DNA from: Actinomycetes bacterium
GTDB taxonomy: Bacteria; Actinomycetota; Acidimicrobiia; Acidimicrobiales; Ilumatobacteraceae
Assembly: GCA_029782355.1 (NCBI GenBank)
Contig: JAKOUY010000040.1
Location: 62,001-126,000 of the forward strand
Direction of reading: 5' to 3'
Length of the DNA: 64,000 nt
The position numbers and the translations under genes were made by a program. The notes under the pieces are model-generated. The model was given only the letters and a program-made list of their open reading frames with translations, ran no database searches and was not told where the DNA came from. Of the stretch, positions 35,236-45,606 are shown piece by piece. How positions within the stretch are numbered: position 1 is the first letter of the stretch; the number at the start of each line of letters is the position of its first letter.

Positions 35236-36153
35236 GTGTCCCGACCAGCCGGTGCCGCCGACCGCCGGCTCAGCCCGCACGTCACCGTGCTGGAGGGCGC
35301 CGAGCACGGCAAGTACCCCGACGGGAACACGCTGCTGGTCGCCGGGACGGAGGCCACGGTGGTGGTCGACCCGTCGTTGACCGTGCACCGTCGCGGCGGG
35401 GTGGGGCGACCCGTCGACCGGGTGCTGATCAGCCACGCCCACGAGGACCATCTGGCCGGGCTGGGCGCGGTGGCCGGCCGGCAGGTGTCCGCTCACCATG
35501 ACGATCTGCTCGGCGTGCGCTCGCTGGACGGGATCATGGCGGTCTACGGCATCGACGATCCGGCCGACGCCGCGGCCTGGCGGGCCGAGCTGGTCGAGCG
35601 CTTCCACCTCCATGGCTGGCCGGGTGCCAGCGGGTTCGCCGACGGCGAGGTGTGGGACCTGGGTGGGGTCACGGTGAGCGCCCTGCACCTGCCGGGCCAC
35701 ACTCGCGGCCACACTGCCTTCCTGGTCGAACCCGACGGGGTGGCGTACGTCGGCGACATCGACCTCACCGGCTTCGGCCCGTACTACGGCGACCACTGGA
35801 GCGACCTCGACGACTTCGTCGCCTCCATCGAACGGGCCGCCGAGATCGAGGCTCGCTGGTTCGCCACGTTCCACCACAAGGGGGTGATCGACGGGCGCAG
35901 CGCCTTCGTCGAGCAACTGCACCGATTCGCCGCGGTGATCGACCGGCGCGACGACCGCCTGCTCGACCTGCTCGCCGGCGGGGCCACGACGCTCGACGCC
36001 CTGGTCGAGCACGGCATCGTCTATCGCCCGGGCACCCGACCGGCACTCTTCGGCACCTCGGTCGAGCGGCGGACGATCACGATGCACCTCGACCGGCTGA
36101 TCCGCGGCGGTGCGGTGCAGCGCGACGACGACGGTCGGCTGGCCCGCCGGTGA
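35236..36153 (+). CDS. metallo-beta-lactamase-fold hydrolase
   Basis: This 305-residue protein has zinc-site motifs HAHEDH (VLISHAHEDHLAG), a His in HLPGHTRGHTAF, Asp in YVGDIDLTGFGPYY and a final His in FATFHHKGV. A C-terminal helical region (LLDLLAGGATTLDALVEHGIVY, then TITMHLDRLIRGGAVQRDDDG) looks like the winged-helix tail of glyoxalase-II-like/LACTB2-like proteins. The chemistry is unknown. GTG 35236 is chosen because upstream sequence belongs to the divergent DUF192 gene. It is coupled to trmB by GTGA. Confidence 0.78.
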   Translation: MSRPAGAADRRLSPHVTVLEGAEHGKYPDGNTLLVAGTEATVVVDPSLTVHRRGGVGRPVDRVLISHAHEDHLAGLGAVAGRQVSAHHDDLLGVRSLDGIMAVYGIDDPADAAAWRAELVERFHLHGWPGASGFADGEVWDLGGVTVSALHLPGHTRGHTAFLVEPDGVAYVGDIDLTGFGPYYGDHWSDLDDFVASIERAAEIEARWFATFHHKGVIDGRSAFVEQLHRFAAVIDRRDDRLLDLLAGGATTLDALVEHGIVYRPGTRPALFGTSVERRTITMHLDRLIRGGAVQRDDDGRLARR

Positions 36154-36818
36154 GCGATGCAGTCCCGGCGGTCTCGGGTCACCCGCCGGCACGCAGCTTC
36201 CAGCCACGGCGCCGCAAGCTCGGCCCCACCCGGCTGGCGGCCTACGAGCGGCTCCGCCGCCGGTTCGGCATCGAGGTCACCGGTCCGCCGCTGGAGCCGG
36301 AGGCTGGCACGGTCCTCGACATCGGCTTCGGCTACGGCGCAGCGCTGATCGAGCTGGCCCGGGTGCGCCCCGGCGAGCCGGTGATCGGGGTCGAGGTGCA
36401 CACCCCGGGCGTGGCCAACGTGCTCGAGGCGATCGAGGCGGCCGGGTGGGACCACGTCCGGGTGGCGGAGGCCGACGTGCTCGACCTGTTGCCCCGGCTG
36501 CCGCCCGCCTCGCTGGCCGGCATCCGCATCTGGTTCCCCGACCCGTGGCCGAAGCTCCGCCAGCAGCGGCGCCGGCTGGTGCGACCGGAGGTGGTGGCTG
36601 TGCTCGTCGACCGGCTGGTGCCGGGCGGCTTCCTGCACGTGGCGACCGACAGCGCCGACTACGCCGCCCAGGTGCAGCGGGTCTGCGCGGCCCACCCCGA
36701 GCTTCGCGGCGGCATCATCGCCCGACCGGCCTGGCGCCCGGTGACCGCCTACGAACGCCGCGGCCTCGCCGCTGGCCGCCAGCCCCTCGACCTCTGGTAC
36801 GACCGCAACCCCGCCTGA
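36150..36818 (+). CDS. trmB: tRNA (guanine-N7-)-methyltransferase
   Basis: The product is a 222-residue TrmB making m7G46 in tRNA variable loops. SAM motif I is LDIGFGYGAALIELA, acidic motif II is VIGVEVHTPGVANVL, and the family signature is WFPDPWPKLRQQRRRL. ATDSADYA follows and the end matches family length. GTG 36150 overlaps the stop of the metallo-hydrolase. It is convergent with the sulfatase gene across a 171-base gap holding a C-rich tract and a large palindrome. Confidence 0.93.
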   Translation: MSDAVPAVSGHPPARSFQPRRRKLGPTRLAAYERLRRRFGIEVTGPPLEPEAGTVLDIGFGYGAALIELARVRPGEPVIGVEVHTPGVANVLEAIEAAGWDHVRVAEADVLDLLPRLPPASLAGIRIWFPDPWPKLRQQRRRLVRPEVVAVLVDRLVPGGFLHVATDSADYAAQVQRVCAAHPELRGGIIARPAWRPVTAYERRGLAAGRQPLDLWYDRNPA

Positions 36819-36989
36819 CCCCCGCCCCCGACGCCCCACCCCGCCCGCCCTCGACCCCACCCACCCCGCCCGCCTTGGACCCCCACCCAGCCCGCCCGCC
36901 CGTTCTGGTCGTGACAAGAACGGCACGTGCCGTTCCTGTCACGACGGGAATGTGGGGAGGAAGGGTCCGGACGGCCCTGGGCAGCCGGG
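36819..36989. repeat. C-rich tract plus 52-bp imperfect palindrome in convergent gap
   Basis: Bases 36820-36900 are almost purely C-rich on the plus strand (CCCGCC-like repeats). Bases 36901-36952 form an imperfect palindrome with no spacer. The inner 38 bases (36908-36945) have 19-base arms with one mismatch, centred on CGGCAC/GTGCCG. Over the full 52 bases 22 of 26 pairs match. It could be a bidirectional terminator for trmB and the sulfatase gene, or a dispersed palindromic repeat. The C-rich tract plus GAACG/CGTTC palindrome resembles the insert at 22385-22510. Confidence 0.6.
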
Positions 36990-38447
36990 TTACGGCGTGG
37001 GGAGGGGGTCGGGCCGGCGGCCGCGTGGGCCGGTGCGGCCGAGCAGGGTGCCGGTCAGGGTGCGGTCGGTGTGGTTGGCCCGCCAGGTCAGCATGGCCTG
37101 CAGCTCGCCGAGCAATGCGGCCGGATCGGTGACCTCGGTCTGCCAGGTCGGGTCGGCGGCCAGGTCGTAGCAGTGCCAGGAGCCGTTGCCGAAGTGCACC
37201 AGGGCGTGCTCGGCGGAACGGCGCACGGCCAGGTGCATGGTCTCGGCGTGCCGGTCGAAGGCTCCGCTCGGGATCAGGTCCCCGCCGGCGAGGTCGCGCC
37301 AGTCGAACTCGTAGTAGGCGGCGTCCTTCGGTGCCGGGTGCGGTTCGCCTCGCAGGTACGGGGTCAGCGGCTGACCGTCGCACTGCGCCGGGACCGCCTG
37401 GCCGATCGCCTCGCAGATCGTCGGAAGGATGTCGACGTTCTCCGTGAAGTCATCGACCACGGTCCCGTGGGCCGTCGGGTGAGCCGGGTCACGGACGATG
37501 CCGAGGATGTGGTAGCTGGACTCGAAGTGCAGCAGCTTGCCGCGCAGGCCCTGATCGCCCAGTTGCTCGGCGTGGTCGGCGGTGACGACGATCAGGGTCC
37601 GATCCCACTCACCCCTGGTGCGCAGCGTCTCCCAGATCCGCCCGAGGTGATGGTCGACCTCGGTGATCAATCCGTAGTACTGGGCGCGCATCGCCGCCAC
37701 GTCGGCGGGGGCGGCGGCCAGCGGGTGGGCCATCACCAGGTCGTGAACCGAGAGCCGGTTGGCCGGCACGGGCAGTGGCGCGGGGCTGTCGGCCGGGTCG
37801 TACATCGTGGCGTAGTGCCCGGCAGCGTCGAACGGTGGGTGGGGGCGCAGGAACGACAGGTGGGCGAACCACGGCTGGTGCTGCCCGTCGAGCCAGTCGA
37901 GGAACGTGTCGGTGAAGAACTGGGTCACGCTGTGCTCGGCCGGCCGGGTGGACTCGGTGGCGAGGGCGACATCCGGGTCGGTGACGTCGTATCCGAGACC
38001 GGCCAGCCAGTCCAGCCACGGCTGGTGGCGCTCGTCGAGATCGAGGATCAGGTCGAAGCCGGGCAGGACGCCCTCCCAGGTGAACAGACGGGGGTCGGCC
38101 GGGTCGTCCAGCCGGCGCGGGTCGTACCCCTGGTCCGAGTAGCCGAACAAGGCGGGGGCGTACCCGGCCCGCCGCCCGACCAGGGCGACGTTGTCGAAGC
38201 GGGCATCGAGCGGGGTGCCGTTGGCCACCACCCGGTTGTTCAGCTGGTACGTGCCGGTGTACAGCGCCGCCCGCCCGGGCGCGCACGGGGCGGCCTGGGC
38301 GTAGTGCCGGGCGAACCGGACACCCGCGGCGGCCAGGGCGTCGAGGTTCGGGGTGCGGACCACCGGATGACCGGCGCAGCCGAGGCTGTCGGCGCGGTAC
38401 TGGTCGAGGGTGATGAACAGCACGTTGGGGCGGTCCGCGGCCGGCAT
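36990..38447 (-). CDS. sulfatase (alkaline-phosphatase superfamily, formylglycine type)
   Basis: The product is a 485-residue type I sulfatase. The metal-site start is RPNVLFITLDQYRADSLG. The formylglycine motif C-x-P-x-R is C55-A-P-G-R59, and later metal ligands are in VVTADHAEQLGDQG. The FGly-generating enzyme needed for activity is not seen in the window. There is no signal peptide, so it is probably cytoplasmic. ATG 38447 is preferred: -10-like TACGGT (38455-38460) lies 7 bases before it, suggesting leaderless expression, and the longer frame overlaps that promoter. The substrate is unknown; choline-sulfatase or phosphonate-hydrolase relatives are possible. Confidence 0.85.
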   Translation of the reverse strand: MPAADRPNVLFITLDQYRADSLGCAGHPVVRTPNLDALAAAGVRFARHYAQAAPCAPGRAALYTGTYQLNNRVVANGTPLDARFDNVALVGRRAGYAPALFGYSDQGYDPRRLDDPADPRLFTWEGVLPGFDLILDLDERHQPWLDWLAGLGYDVTDPDVALATESTRPAEHSVTQFFTDTFLDWLDGQHQPWFAHLSFLRPHPPFDAAGHYATMYDPADSPAPLPVPANRLSVHDLVMAHPLAAAPADVAAMRAQYYGLITEVDHHLGRIWETLRTRGEWDRTLIVVTADHAEQLGDQGLRGKLLHFESSYHILGIVRDPAHPTAHGTVVDDFTENVDILPTICEAIGQAVPAQCDGQPLTPYLRGEPHPAPKDAAYYEFDWRDLAGGDLIPSGAFDRHAETMHLAVRRSAEHALVHFGNGSWHCYDLAADPTWQTEVTDPAALLGELQAMLTWRANHTDRTLTGTLLGRTGPRGRRPDPLPTP

Positions 38448-38521
38448 GGTCGTCACCGTACCCATCGTCGTACCAGGGCGGGCGCCGTGTCGATCGGCCC
38501 TCCGTCGCCCCACCGCACCAC

Positions 38522-38566
38522 GCTGATCATCGGATGTCGATGCATCGCCGACATTCGCTGATCAGC
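38522..38566 (-). terminator. symmetrical hairpin between SDR and sulfatase genes
   Basis: Outer arms GCTGATCA (38522-38529) and TGATCAGC (38559-38566) and inner arms ATGTCG (38534-38539) and CGACAT (38549-38554) are all perfect and share one centre. They form one long interrupted stem with a 9-base loop. It lies 30 bases after the SDR stop and about 75 bases before the sulfatase start. No U-tract follows, so it is either a U-less terminator or an operator for the sulfatase. Confidence 0.5.
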
Positions 38567-38596
38567 GGTACGGGGTCGGCTGGGGGAGTGGTGCGC

Positions 38597-39430
38597 TCAG
38601 TCGCGGAACTCCGGAGTCCACTGCACGCCGTTGATGTGCCCGCCGCCATCGACGAACAGCGTGTTGCCGGTGACGTAGCGACTGTCCTCGCTGGCCAGGA
38701 AGGCGGCCACCGGGGCGATGTCCTCGTCCGGGTCGCCGAGCCGGCCCATCGGGTGGGTCTCCTCGGAGACCCTGGCCATCTCCGGGTTGGCCTGGGCGTA
38801 GGCCCGGAAGGCGGCCGTCTTGGCGCCGGGGCAGATGATGTTGCAGGTGATCCCGGTGCGGGTCCACTCCCGGGCGGCCGTGCGGGTCAGGCCGCGCAGC
38901 GCCTCCTTGCTGGCGTTGTAGTCCACCGAACCCATGTGGGCGTTGACGCCGTTCAGCGAGCAGATGTTGATGACCCGACCCCAGCCGCGGGCGCGCATGT
39001 GCGGGAAGGCGGCCTGCATCGCCCACCACGGGCCGAGGTAGTTCATCTCGATCCCGTGCAGCATCGCTTCGTCGGTCTTCTGGTCGACCCGCTGCATCGG
39101 GCCGCCCCCGCCCCAGGCGTTGTTCACCAGGATGTCGATCGAGCCGTAGGTGTCCACGGCGTGCTGGACGAGGGCCAGGTTGTCGGCCTTCTTGGTGCAA
39201 TCGGCGTGCAGGTAGGTGGCGGTCCCGCCGGCGGCGACGATCTCGTCGGCCACCGCTTGACCCTTGGCGTCGTCGACGTCGGAGACGACCACGCTGGCAC
39301 CCTCGGCGGCGAAGCGCTTGGCCATCGCCGCGCCGATCCCGTCACCCGACCCGGTGATGGCGGCCACCCGCCCGGCGAGGCGCCCGGCGCTGGGTGTGCC
39401 CGGTCCGACGGTGGCGATGTCGTGCTGCAT
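38597..39430 (-). CDS. short-chain dehydrogenase/reductase (classical SDR)
   Basis: The product is a 277-residue NAD(P)-dependent oxidoreductase. The cofactor motif TGSGDGIGAAMAKRF is preceded by RVAAI. Asp in VVVSDVDD suggests NAD preference. NNAWGGGG and the catalytic Ser in NICSLNGVNAHMGSV with YNASK follow, and the C-terminus ends DGGGHINGVQWTPEFRD. ATG 39430 is chosen because a -10-like TACGGT (39438-39443) lies 7 bases upstream; the longer frame runs through tRNA-Leu. The substrate is unknown. Confidence 0.87.
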   Translation of the reverse strand: MQHDIATVGPGTPSAGRLAGRVAAITGSGDGIGAAMAKRFAAEGASVVVSDVDDAKGQAVADEIVAAGGTATYLHADCTKKADNLALVQHAVDTYGSIDILVNNAWGGGGPMQRVDQKTDEAMLHGIEMNYLGPWWAMQAAFPHMRARGWGRVINICSLNGVNAHMGSVDYNASKEALRGLTRTAAREWTRTGITCNIICPGAKTAAFRAYAQANPEMARVSEETHPMGRLGDPDEDIAPVAAFLASEDSRYVTGNTLFVDGGGHINGVQWTPEFRD

Positions 39431-39483
39431 GGCGGCGACCGTAGCGAACCGCGGCCGGCGGCCGACGAAGCGGGCCGGGCCGG

Positions 39484-39565
39484 TGCGGGCGGAGGGACTC
39501 GAACCCACACTCCTTGCGGAACAAGGACCTAAACCTTGCGCGTCTGCCAGTTTCGCCACGCCCGC
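39484..39565 (-). tRNA. tRNA-Leu (anticodon TAG)
   Basis: An 82-base class II cloverleaf can be read. The acceptor arms GCGGGCG and CGCCCGC pair with discriminator A. The anticodon stem CAAGG/CCTTG has loop TTTAGGT (anticodon TAG), a variable arm with CTTG/CAAG pairing follows, and the T-loop is GGTTCGAGTCC. The 3' CCA is not fully encoded (ACCG). The HerA-like gene ends 17 bases before its 5' side. Confidence 0.93.
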
Positions 39566-39581
39566 GGCGATGCCGGCCAGG

Positions 39582-42077
39582 TTACGGCACGGGGATCCAG
39601 GCGAGCACCAGCTGGGTGACGTTGACGTCGGCGCGCTCGAGGGTGATCGGGGTGGTGGTGATGTCCTGGGCGACCTGGTTCCACTGCGTGTCGATCTGGG
39701 TGACTTCGTCGGTCAGCTCCTTCTCCAGCTCCTGCAGCTGCTGGTTGAGGTCGTCGACCTTGCCCTCGGCCGCGTCGAGCCGCTCGCCCTGGGCGGCGGC
39801 TCGAGAATGCTTGGTGGCCACCGAACCAGCCGACTTGAACACCTTGCCGAGGATGCTGCTGCGGCTGCGACCACCGAGCAGGCCGCCGAGGATCGACCCG
39901 GCGGTCGACAGGATCTCGTCGCTGCGCGAACCACGGCGCTGCTCGCGCAGCACGTCGGCACGATCCTGGGCGTTCTGGATCTGGCTCTGGATGGCGGTGG
40001 TCTTGGCCTGGTACTTGTCGCGCAACTTGGCGGTGTCGGCGTCGGCCGCCTCGTTGGCCGCTGCGGCGCAGCGTTGGGCGAACTGCTCGGCGGTCTCGCC
40101 CGGGCGGGAGAACAGCTTGAGCTGCCGATTGACCTGCAGGTCGAGGGTCTGCGAGCGCACCAGGTAGTCGATCAGGCCGCGCTGGACCTGGGCGAACAGG
40201 TTCCGATCCTTGAGCGGGGCTCCGGTCAGCCGGTAGAGCACCTGCGCCGGCGGTTGGTCGCGCAGGTCACGGTCGTCGTAGTCGACGGCGATCGCCCGGG
40301 TCGGATCGACCTGCTCGCCGAGCGGGAAGATCACCGCCTCGTACTCGCCGTCGTGCACCAGGTCGGCCTTGGTGTCGTCGTAGCGCAGCGTCACCCGGGC
40401 GACGATGGCCGGCTCCCAGGCCGTGCCGCGGGCGTCGCCGCCGATGGCCGGCAACCACGGCGAGGCCGGGTCCGCCCAGCGAATGCCCGTGCCGGCGGCG
40501 ATCTCGGGCATGACCGGGGTGTCGTTCGATCCCGGTGCCATCGCCGCTGCTGCCCCGGCGGGGCCGGCGGGCGTCGGTTGGGGGGCCGGGGCCGGGGCGG
40601 CCGCCGCCGCGCCACTGGGCGGGGCGAAGCTGGACCGTGCCGGCGCCGTGCCGGCAACCGGCGGGGCCACCGGCGCGGTGGCCTGGGCGTTCTGGGCCAG
40701 GCCGCGCCGGGGGTCCATGAGCGTGGCGATCTGGTCGCGGGTCAGCGGGCCGCGTAGGTAGCTCATCGCCCAGCGGGTGGTGAACACCTCCGGCTGGTCC
40801 TTGCCGGCCCGGCGCAGCACGAACTCGCGCTTGGCCAGCCCGGAGATGGTGTCGCCGACCGCCTTGACGTCGACCCCACCGCTGGCCGCCGACATCCCGT
40901 CGAGCAGGCGTTGCTTGTCCCGGTCGGTCTGCAGCCGGCCGATCATCCAGGTGCCGGCATTGGAGATCGCCTTGTAGTCGATGTCCACCGGGTTCTGGGT
41001 GGCCAGGACGACGCCGACCCCGAAGGCCCGGGCCTGCTTCATCAGCGTCATGATCGGCTTCTTGGTGGGCGGGGCGGCGGTGGGGGGCAGGTAGCCGGCC
41101 ACCTCGTCCATGTACAGCAGGGCCCGCAGGTCGGTGGTGCCGCTCTGGCGGCGCATCCAGGTGACCAGCTGGCTGAGCACCAGCGTCGACACGAACTGGC
41201 GCTCCTGGTCGCTGAGGTGGGAGGTGGTCACGATGGCGCAGCGCGGCGTGCCCTCGGGTGTGCGCAGCATGGCGCCGATGTCGATGGGCGGACCGCTCAT
41301 CCACGCCCCGAACGAGGGCGAGGCCAGCAGCCCGTTGAGCCGCATGGCCAGCTGGGTGCGGTCGGCGGGCGGGAAGAACTGGTCGAGCTCGAAGACCCCC
41401 AGCTTGCGGATCGGTGGGTTCTGGACCATGCCGACCAGGCTGGGCAGGTCGAGGTTGCGACTGTTGGTCCACTCGTTGAGGATCAGGTTGGACAGCAGGA
41501 TGTGCTCTCGGCTGGACAGCGGATCAGCGTCGATGCCGACGAGGCCGAGCAGACCGCTGACGAAGCCCTGGATCTCGTCGCCGATGTTCTCGGTGTCGCT
41601 CATGTCGGGTGGGGCGGCCAGCGAGCCGACGATGTTCAGCCCGATCCCGGCGCTGGAGCCCGGGGTGTAGATGGTGAAGTCGACCCCGTCGACCAGCTTG
41701 GCGATGCGCTCGGGACCGATCCCCCAACCGGTGAGCCCGTCGGACCACGCCTTGGCCTGGGCGGCGGCGAAGTCGGCCACGCTCTGGCCGGCCTTGGTGG
41801 CGTCGCCCTCGTTGACCCACGGCTGGAAGTCGGCCGCGGCCATGTTCGGGAACATCAGGCACAGGTTGGTGAGGTCGCCCTTGGGGTCGATGAGCAGCGT
41901 CGGGATGTTGTTCGACAGGCACTCCTCGATGAGCACGACGCCGAGTCCGGTCTTCCCGGACCCGGTCATGCCGACGATCACGCCGTGGGTGGTGAGGTCG
42001 CCCGAGTTGACGACGGTGGCGGTGTCGGTCTTGTGGTGCGACGAGTCGATGTCGGCGCCGAGGGCGAGGTCAGCCAT
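39582..42077 (-). CDS. HerA-like ATPase (DUF853 family) with C-terminal coiled coil
   Basis: This 831-residue HerA/FtsK-type ATPase has Walker A GMTGSGKTG, TLLIDPKGDLTNLCLMFP, Walker B ALLYMDEVAGYLPPTAAPP and the downstream FGVGVVLATQNPVDIDYKAISNAGTWMIGRLQTDRDKQRLL typical of the group. A Pro/Ala-rich linker (about 500-540) leads to a beta-rich domain and then a long charged coiled coil containing a RRGSRSDEILSTAGSILGGLLGG hydrophobic patch. The function of the family is not established; DNA translocation or envelope assembly is possible. It is divergent from the PLP enzyme pair. A -10-like TACCGT precedes the ATG by 9 bases. Confidence 0.8.
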   Translation of the reverse strand: MADLALGADIDSSHHKTDTATVVNSGDLTTHGVIVGMTGSGKTGLGVVLIEECLSNNIPTLLIDPKGDLTNLCLMFPNMAAADFQPWVNEGDATKAGQSVADFAAAQAKAWSDGLTGWGIGPERIAKLVDGVDFTIYTPGSSAGIGLNIVGSLAAPPDMSDTENIGDEIQGFVSGLLGLVGIDADPLSSREHILLSNLILNEWTNSRNLDLPSLVGMVQNPPIRKLGVFELDQFFPPADRTQLAMRLNGLLASPSFGAWMSGPPIDIGAMLRTPEGTPRCAIVTTSHLSDQERQFVSTLVLSQLVTWMRRQSGTTDLRALLYMDEVAGYLPPTAAPPTKKPIMTLMKQARAFGVGVVLATQNPVDIDYKAISNAGTWMIGRLQTDRDKQRLLDGMSAASGGVDVKAVGDTISGLAKREFVLRRAGKDQPEVFTTRWAMSYLRGPLTRDQIATLMDPRRGLAQNAQATAPVAPPVAGTAPARSSFAPPSGAAAAAPAPAPQPTPAGPAGAAAAMAPGSNDTPVMPEIAAGTGIRWADPASPWLPAIGGDARGTAWEPAIVARVTLRYDDTKADLVHDGEYEAVIFPLGEQVDPTRAIAVDYDDRDLRDQPPAQVLYRLTGAPLKDRNLFAQVQRGLIDYLVRSQTLDLQVNRQLKLFSRPGETAEQFAQRCAAAANEAADADTAKLRDKYQAKTTAIQSQIQNAQDRADVLREQRRGSRSDEILSTAGSILGGLLGGRSRSSILGKVFKSAGSVATKHSRAAAQGERLDAAEGKVDDLNQQLQELEKELTDEVTQIDTQWNQVAQDITTTPITLERADVNVTQLVLAWIPVP

Positions 42078-42197
42078 AGGTGGCTCACGGTAGCCGTGGC
42101 ACACGGCGAAGTCCGGCGCGACCGAGCGATCGGCGCGGCCGTCGTGCCGGCGGTTCGGCCGGTGGCTGCGCGGCGGTGTCGGGCCGTCGGGCATCGC

Positions 42198-42205
42198 TTG
42201 ACAGA

Positions 42206-42212
<7 letters not shown>
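42198..42212. promoter_or_regulatory. palindrome over the start codon of the PLP enzyme gene
   Basis: TTGACA-GAA-TGTCAA (42198-42212) is a perfect inverted repeat with 6-base arms, and it includes the ATG at 42206. It could be an operator placed at the translation start, or ATG 42206 may not be the start and GTG 42215 may be used. No Shine-Dalgarno is seen for either. Confidence 0.4.
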
Positions 42213-43734
<1,522 letters not shown>

Positions 43735-43735
<1 letters not shown>

Positions 43736-45057
43736 TGCAGCGCTCGCTGGTGGCCGGCTGGCGCTGCCTGGTGTGCGGCGCCCATGTCGACGTCGGCGAA
43801 CCGCTGGCGTGGCGGTGCCCGAACTCGAGCGCGGCCGACCGCCGCCACGAGCTGGCGGTGGTGGCCGCCGAGGCACCGCTCACCGATCCCGGCCTCGACC
43901 AGGCCGAGGCGGTCAACCCGTTCCTGGCGTTCCGTGAGCACCTGGTGTGGGACGGCTTCGCCGCGGCCAACGGCATGACGGCCGCGGCCCGGGCGATCCT
44001 GCTCGACGATCTCGACCAGCGGGTGGCCGCGGTGGCCGGCACCGGGTTCCGGATCACCCCCTTCGCCCGGCACGAGGCGCTGAGCGCCGAGCTGGGCTTC
44101 ACCACCGACGGCGGGGTGTGGGTCAAGGACGAGACCGGCAACGTCGGCGGGAGCCACAAGGCCCGCCACCTGTTCACGATCCTGGCCCAGCTGGTCACGC
44201 TGGAGTCGCTGGGTCGGGCCCCGTGGGCGTCGACAGGTCGCCCGGACCTGGCCATCGCGTCGTGTGGCAATGCCGCCGTCGCCGCGGCCACGCTGGCTGC
44301 GGCCGTGGGCTGGCCGATCCGGGTGTTCGTGCCGGAGTGGGCCGGAGGCCCGGTGATGAGCCGCCTCACCGAACTGCAGGCCACGGTGGTCACCTGCCCG
44401 CGCCGACCTGAGGACCCGCCCGGCGACCCATGCGTGCTGCGCTTCCGCGAGGCCGTGGCGGCCGGCGCCATCCCGTTCAGCGTGCAGGGCCCGGAGAACG
44501 CCTGGTGTCTCGACGGTGGTCGCACGATCGGCTGGGAGATGGCCACCCAGATCGCCCGCCTGGATGCCTCCGGCCTCGATCACGTCGTGGTCCAGGTCGG
44601 CGCGGGTGCGCTCGCCGCGTGCGCGGCGGCCGGGTTGCGAGCCGGGGGGATCGGGGCACGCATCCACGCCATGCAGACCGAGGCCTGCGCCCCGCTGGAG
44701 CGGGCCTGGCGCCGCGCCGCGGACGCCGGTGGGGCCGACCACGCCGCCGACCGGTGGGCGGCGTGCATGTGGCCATGGGAGCCGGTCGGACAGACTGCCG
44801 CCGACGGGATCGTCGACGACGAGACCTATGACTGGCTGCCGGTCGTCGAGGCCATGGCGACCACCGGCGGGGGCCCGGTGGTGAGCCAGGAGCACGACGT
44901 GCTGCGTGGCTGGCAGCTGGTGCGCGACGTCGCCGGGATCGACGCCTCGGCCACCGGTGCGGCGGGCGTCGCCGGTCTGCTGACCCTGCTCGACCGCGGC
45001 GCCATCGATCCCGACCAGCGGGTGGCCGTGATCGTCAGCGGCGTTCAGCGGCGCTGA
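43735..45057 (+). CDS. PLP-dependent threonine-synthase-like enzyme with N-terminal Cys motif
   Basis: The product is a 440-residue fold-type-II PLP enzyme. An N-terminal CLVCGAHVDVGEPLAWRCPN segment resembles the Cys-containing N-terminus of threonine synthases. The Schiff-base Lys is in GGSHKARHLF, the phosphate and substrate loop includes IASCGNAAVAAATLAAAVG, and VQVGAGALAACAAAGL lies near the C-terminal domain. It is coupled to the preceding PLP enzyme by TGATG. Two linked PLP lyases/synthases suggest a short amino-acid conversion pathway; substrates are unknown. Confidence 0.75.
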
Positions 45058-45079
45058 GCGGGCGCCCGGTCGGTCCGGC

Positions 45080-45574
45080 TCAGGACCTCTTGCCGAGCAG
45101 CTCCTCGAGGCGATCGAGGGTGGCCGCCATGGACGTCAGCGTGCGCTGGCGCATCGGGCGCACCGCCGCCTTGAACTTCTCCTGGCTGATGTCCCAGCTC
45201 TCCCGCACGCGGGTCCCGCCGGTGGTCGGTTCGAGCTCGTAGCGCCAGATCCGCCCGCCGATGAACCGGCCGATCAGGGGCATCGCCCCGGTGGTCTGCC
45301 AGGCGATGCGCCGGTCCTGCTCGAACTCGACCACCGTGTTGGTCATCGAGTAGGGCAGACCCCAGCGCATGCTCATCCCGAACGTCGAACCGAGGGTCAG
45401 CTTGCGGGGTGTGTCCTTGGCCTCGCGCACCGTCCCCGACCCGTCGATCTCGTGATGCCGTGTGGGGTCGGCCAGGACGGCGAAGATCGCCTTGGCCGGG
45501 GCGTGGATGATCCGTTCGACCGAGGCCACGTCGGGGTTCGGTGCGGTCGAGCCGCCGGCAGTCGAGTCACTCAT
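45080..45574 (-). CDS. SRPBCC (START-like) family protein
   Basis: This 164-residue protein has the polyketide-cyclase/START-like fold: [31 protein letters not shown] at the start, [30 protein letters not shown] in the middle and [12 protein letters not shown] near the end. It probably binds a hydrophobic ligand. ATG 45574 is chosen over GTG 45583 because the -10-like TAGCGT (45582-45587) covers that GTG and lies 7 bases before the ATG. It is divergent from clpP. Confidence 0.75.
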   Translation of the reverse strand: MSDSTAGGSTAPNPDVASVERIIHAPAKAIFAVLADPTRHHEIDGSGTVREAKDTPRKLTLGSTFGMSMRWGLPYSMTNTVVEFEQDRRIAWQTTGAMPLIGRFIGGRIWRYELEPTTGGTRVRESWDISQEKFKAAVRPMRQRTLTSMAATLDRLEELLGKRS

Positions 45575-45581
45575 GGCGGCC

Positions 45582-45600
45582 ACGCTACCCCCGGTAGCCT
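45582..45600. promoter_or_regulatory. back-to-back leaderless promoters, SRPBCC and clpP
   Basis: TAGCGT on the minus strand (45582-45587) precedes the SRPBCC ATG by 7 bases. TAGCCT on the plus strand (45595-45600) precedes the clpP ATG by 6 bases. Only 7 bases separate the two hexamers and neither gene has a Shine-Dalgarno, so both messages would begin at or next to the start codon. Confidence 0.6.
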
Positions 45601-45606
45601 GGGCGC

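Noticed and set aside
36820-36900. C-rich tract as a small coding gene
   Set aside because: Low-complexity, no start with a ribosome site and no conserved motif; treated as part of the repeat region.
39431-39559. Upstream extension of the SDR frame (start MAKLADAQGL)
   Set aside because: It runs through tRNA-Leu, so the coding-like N-terminus is a tRNA gene artefact; ATG 39430 with a -10 element fits better.
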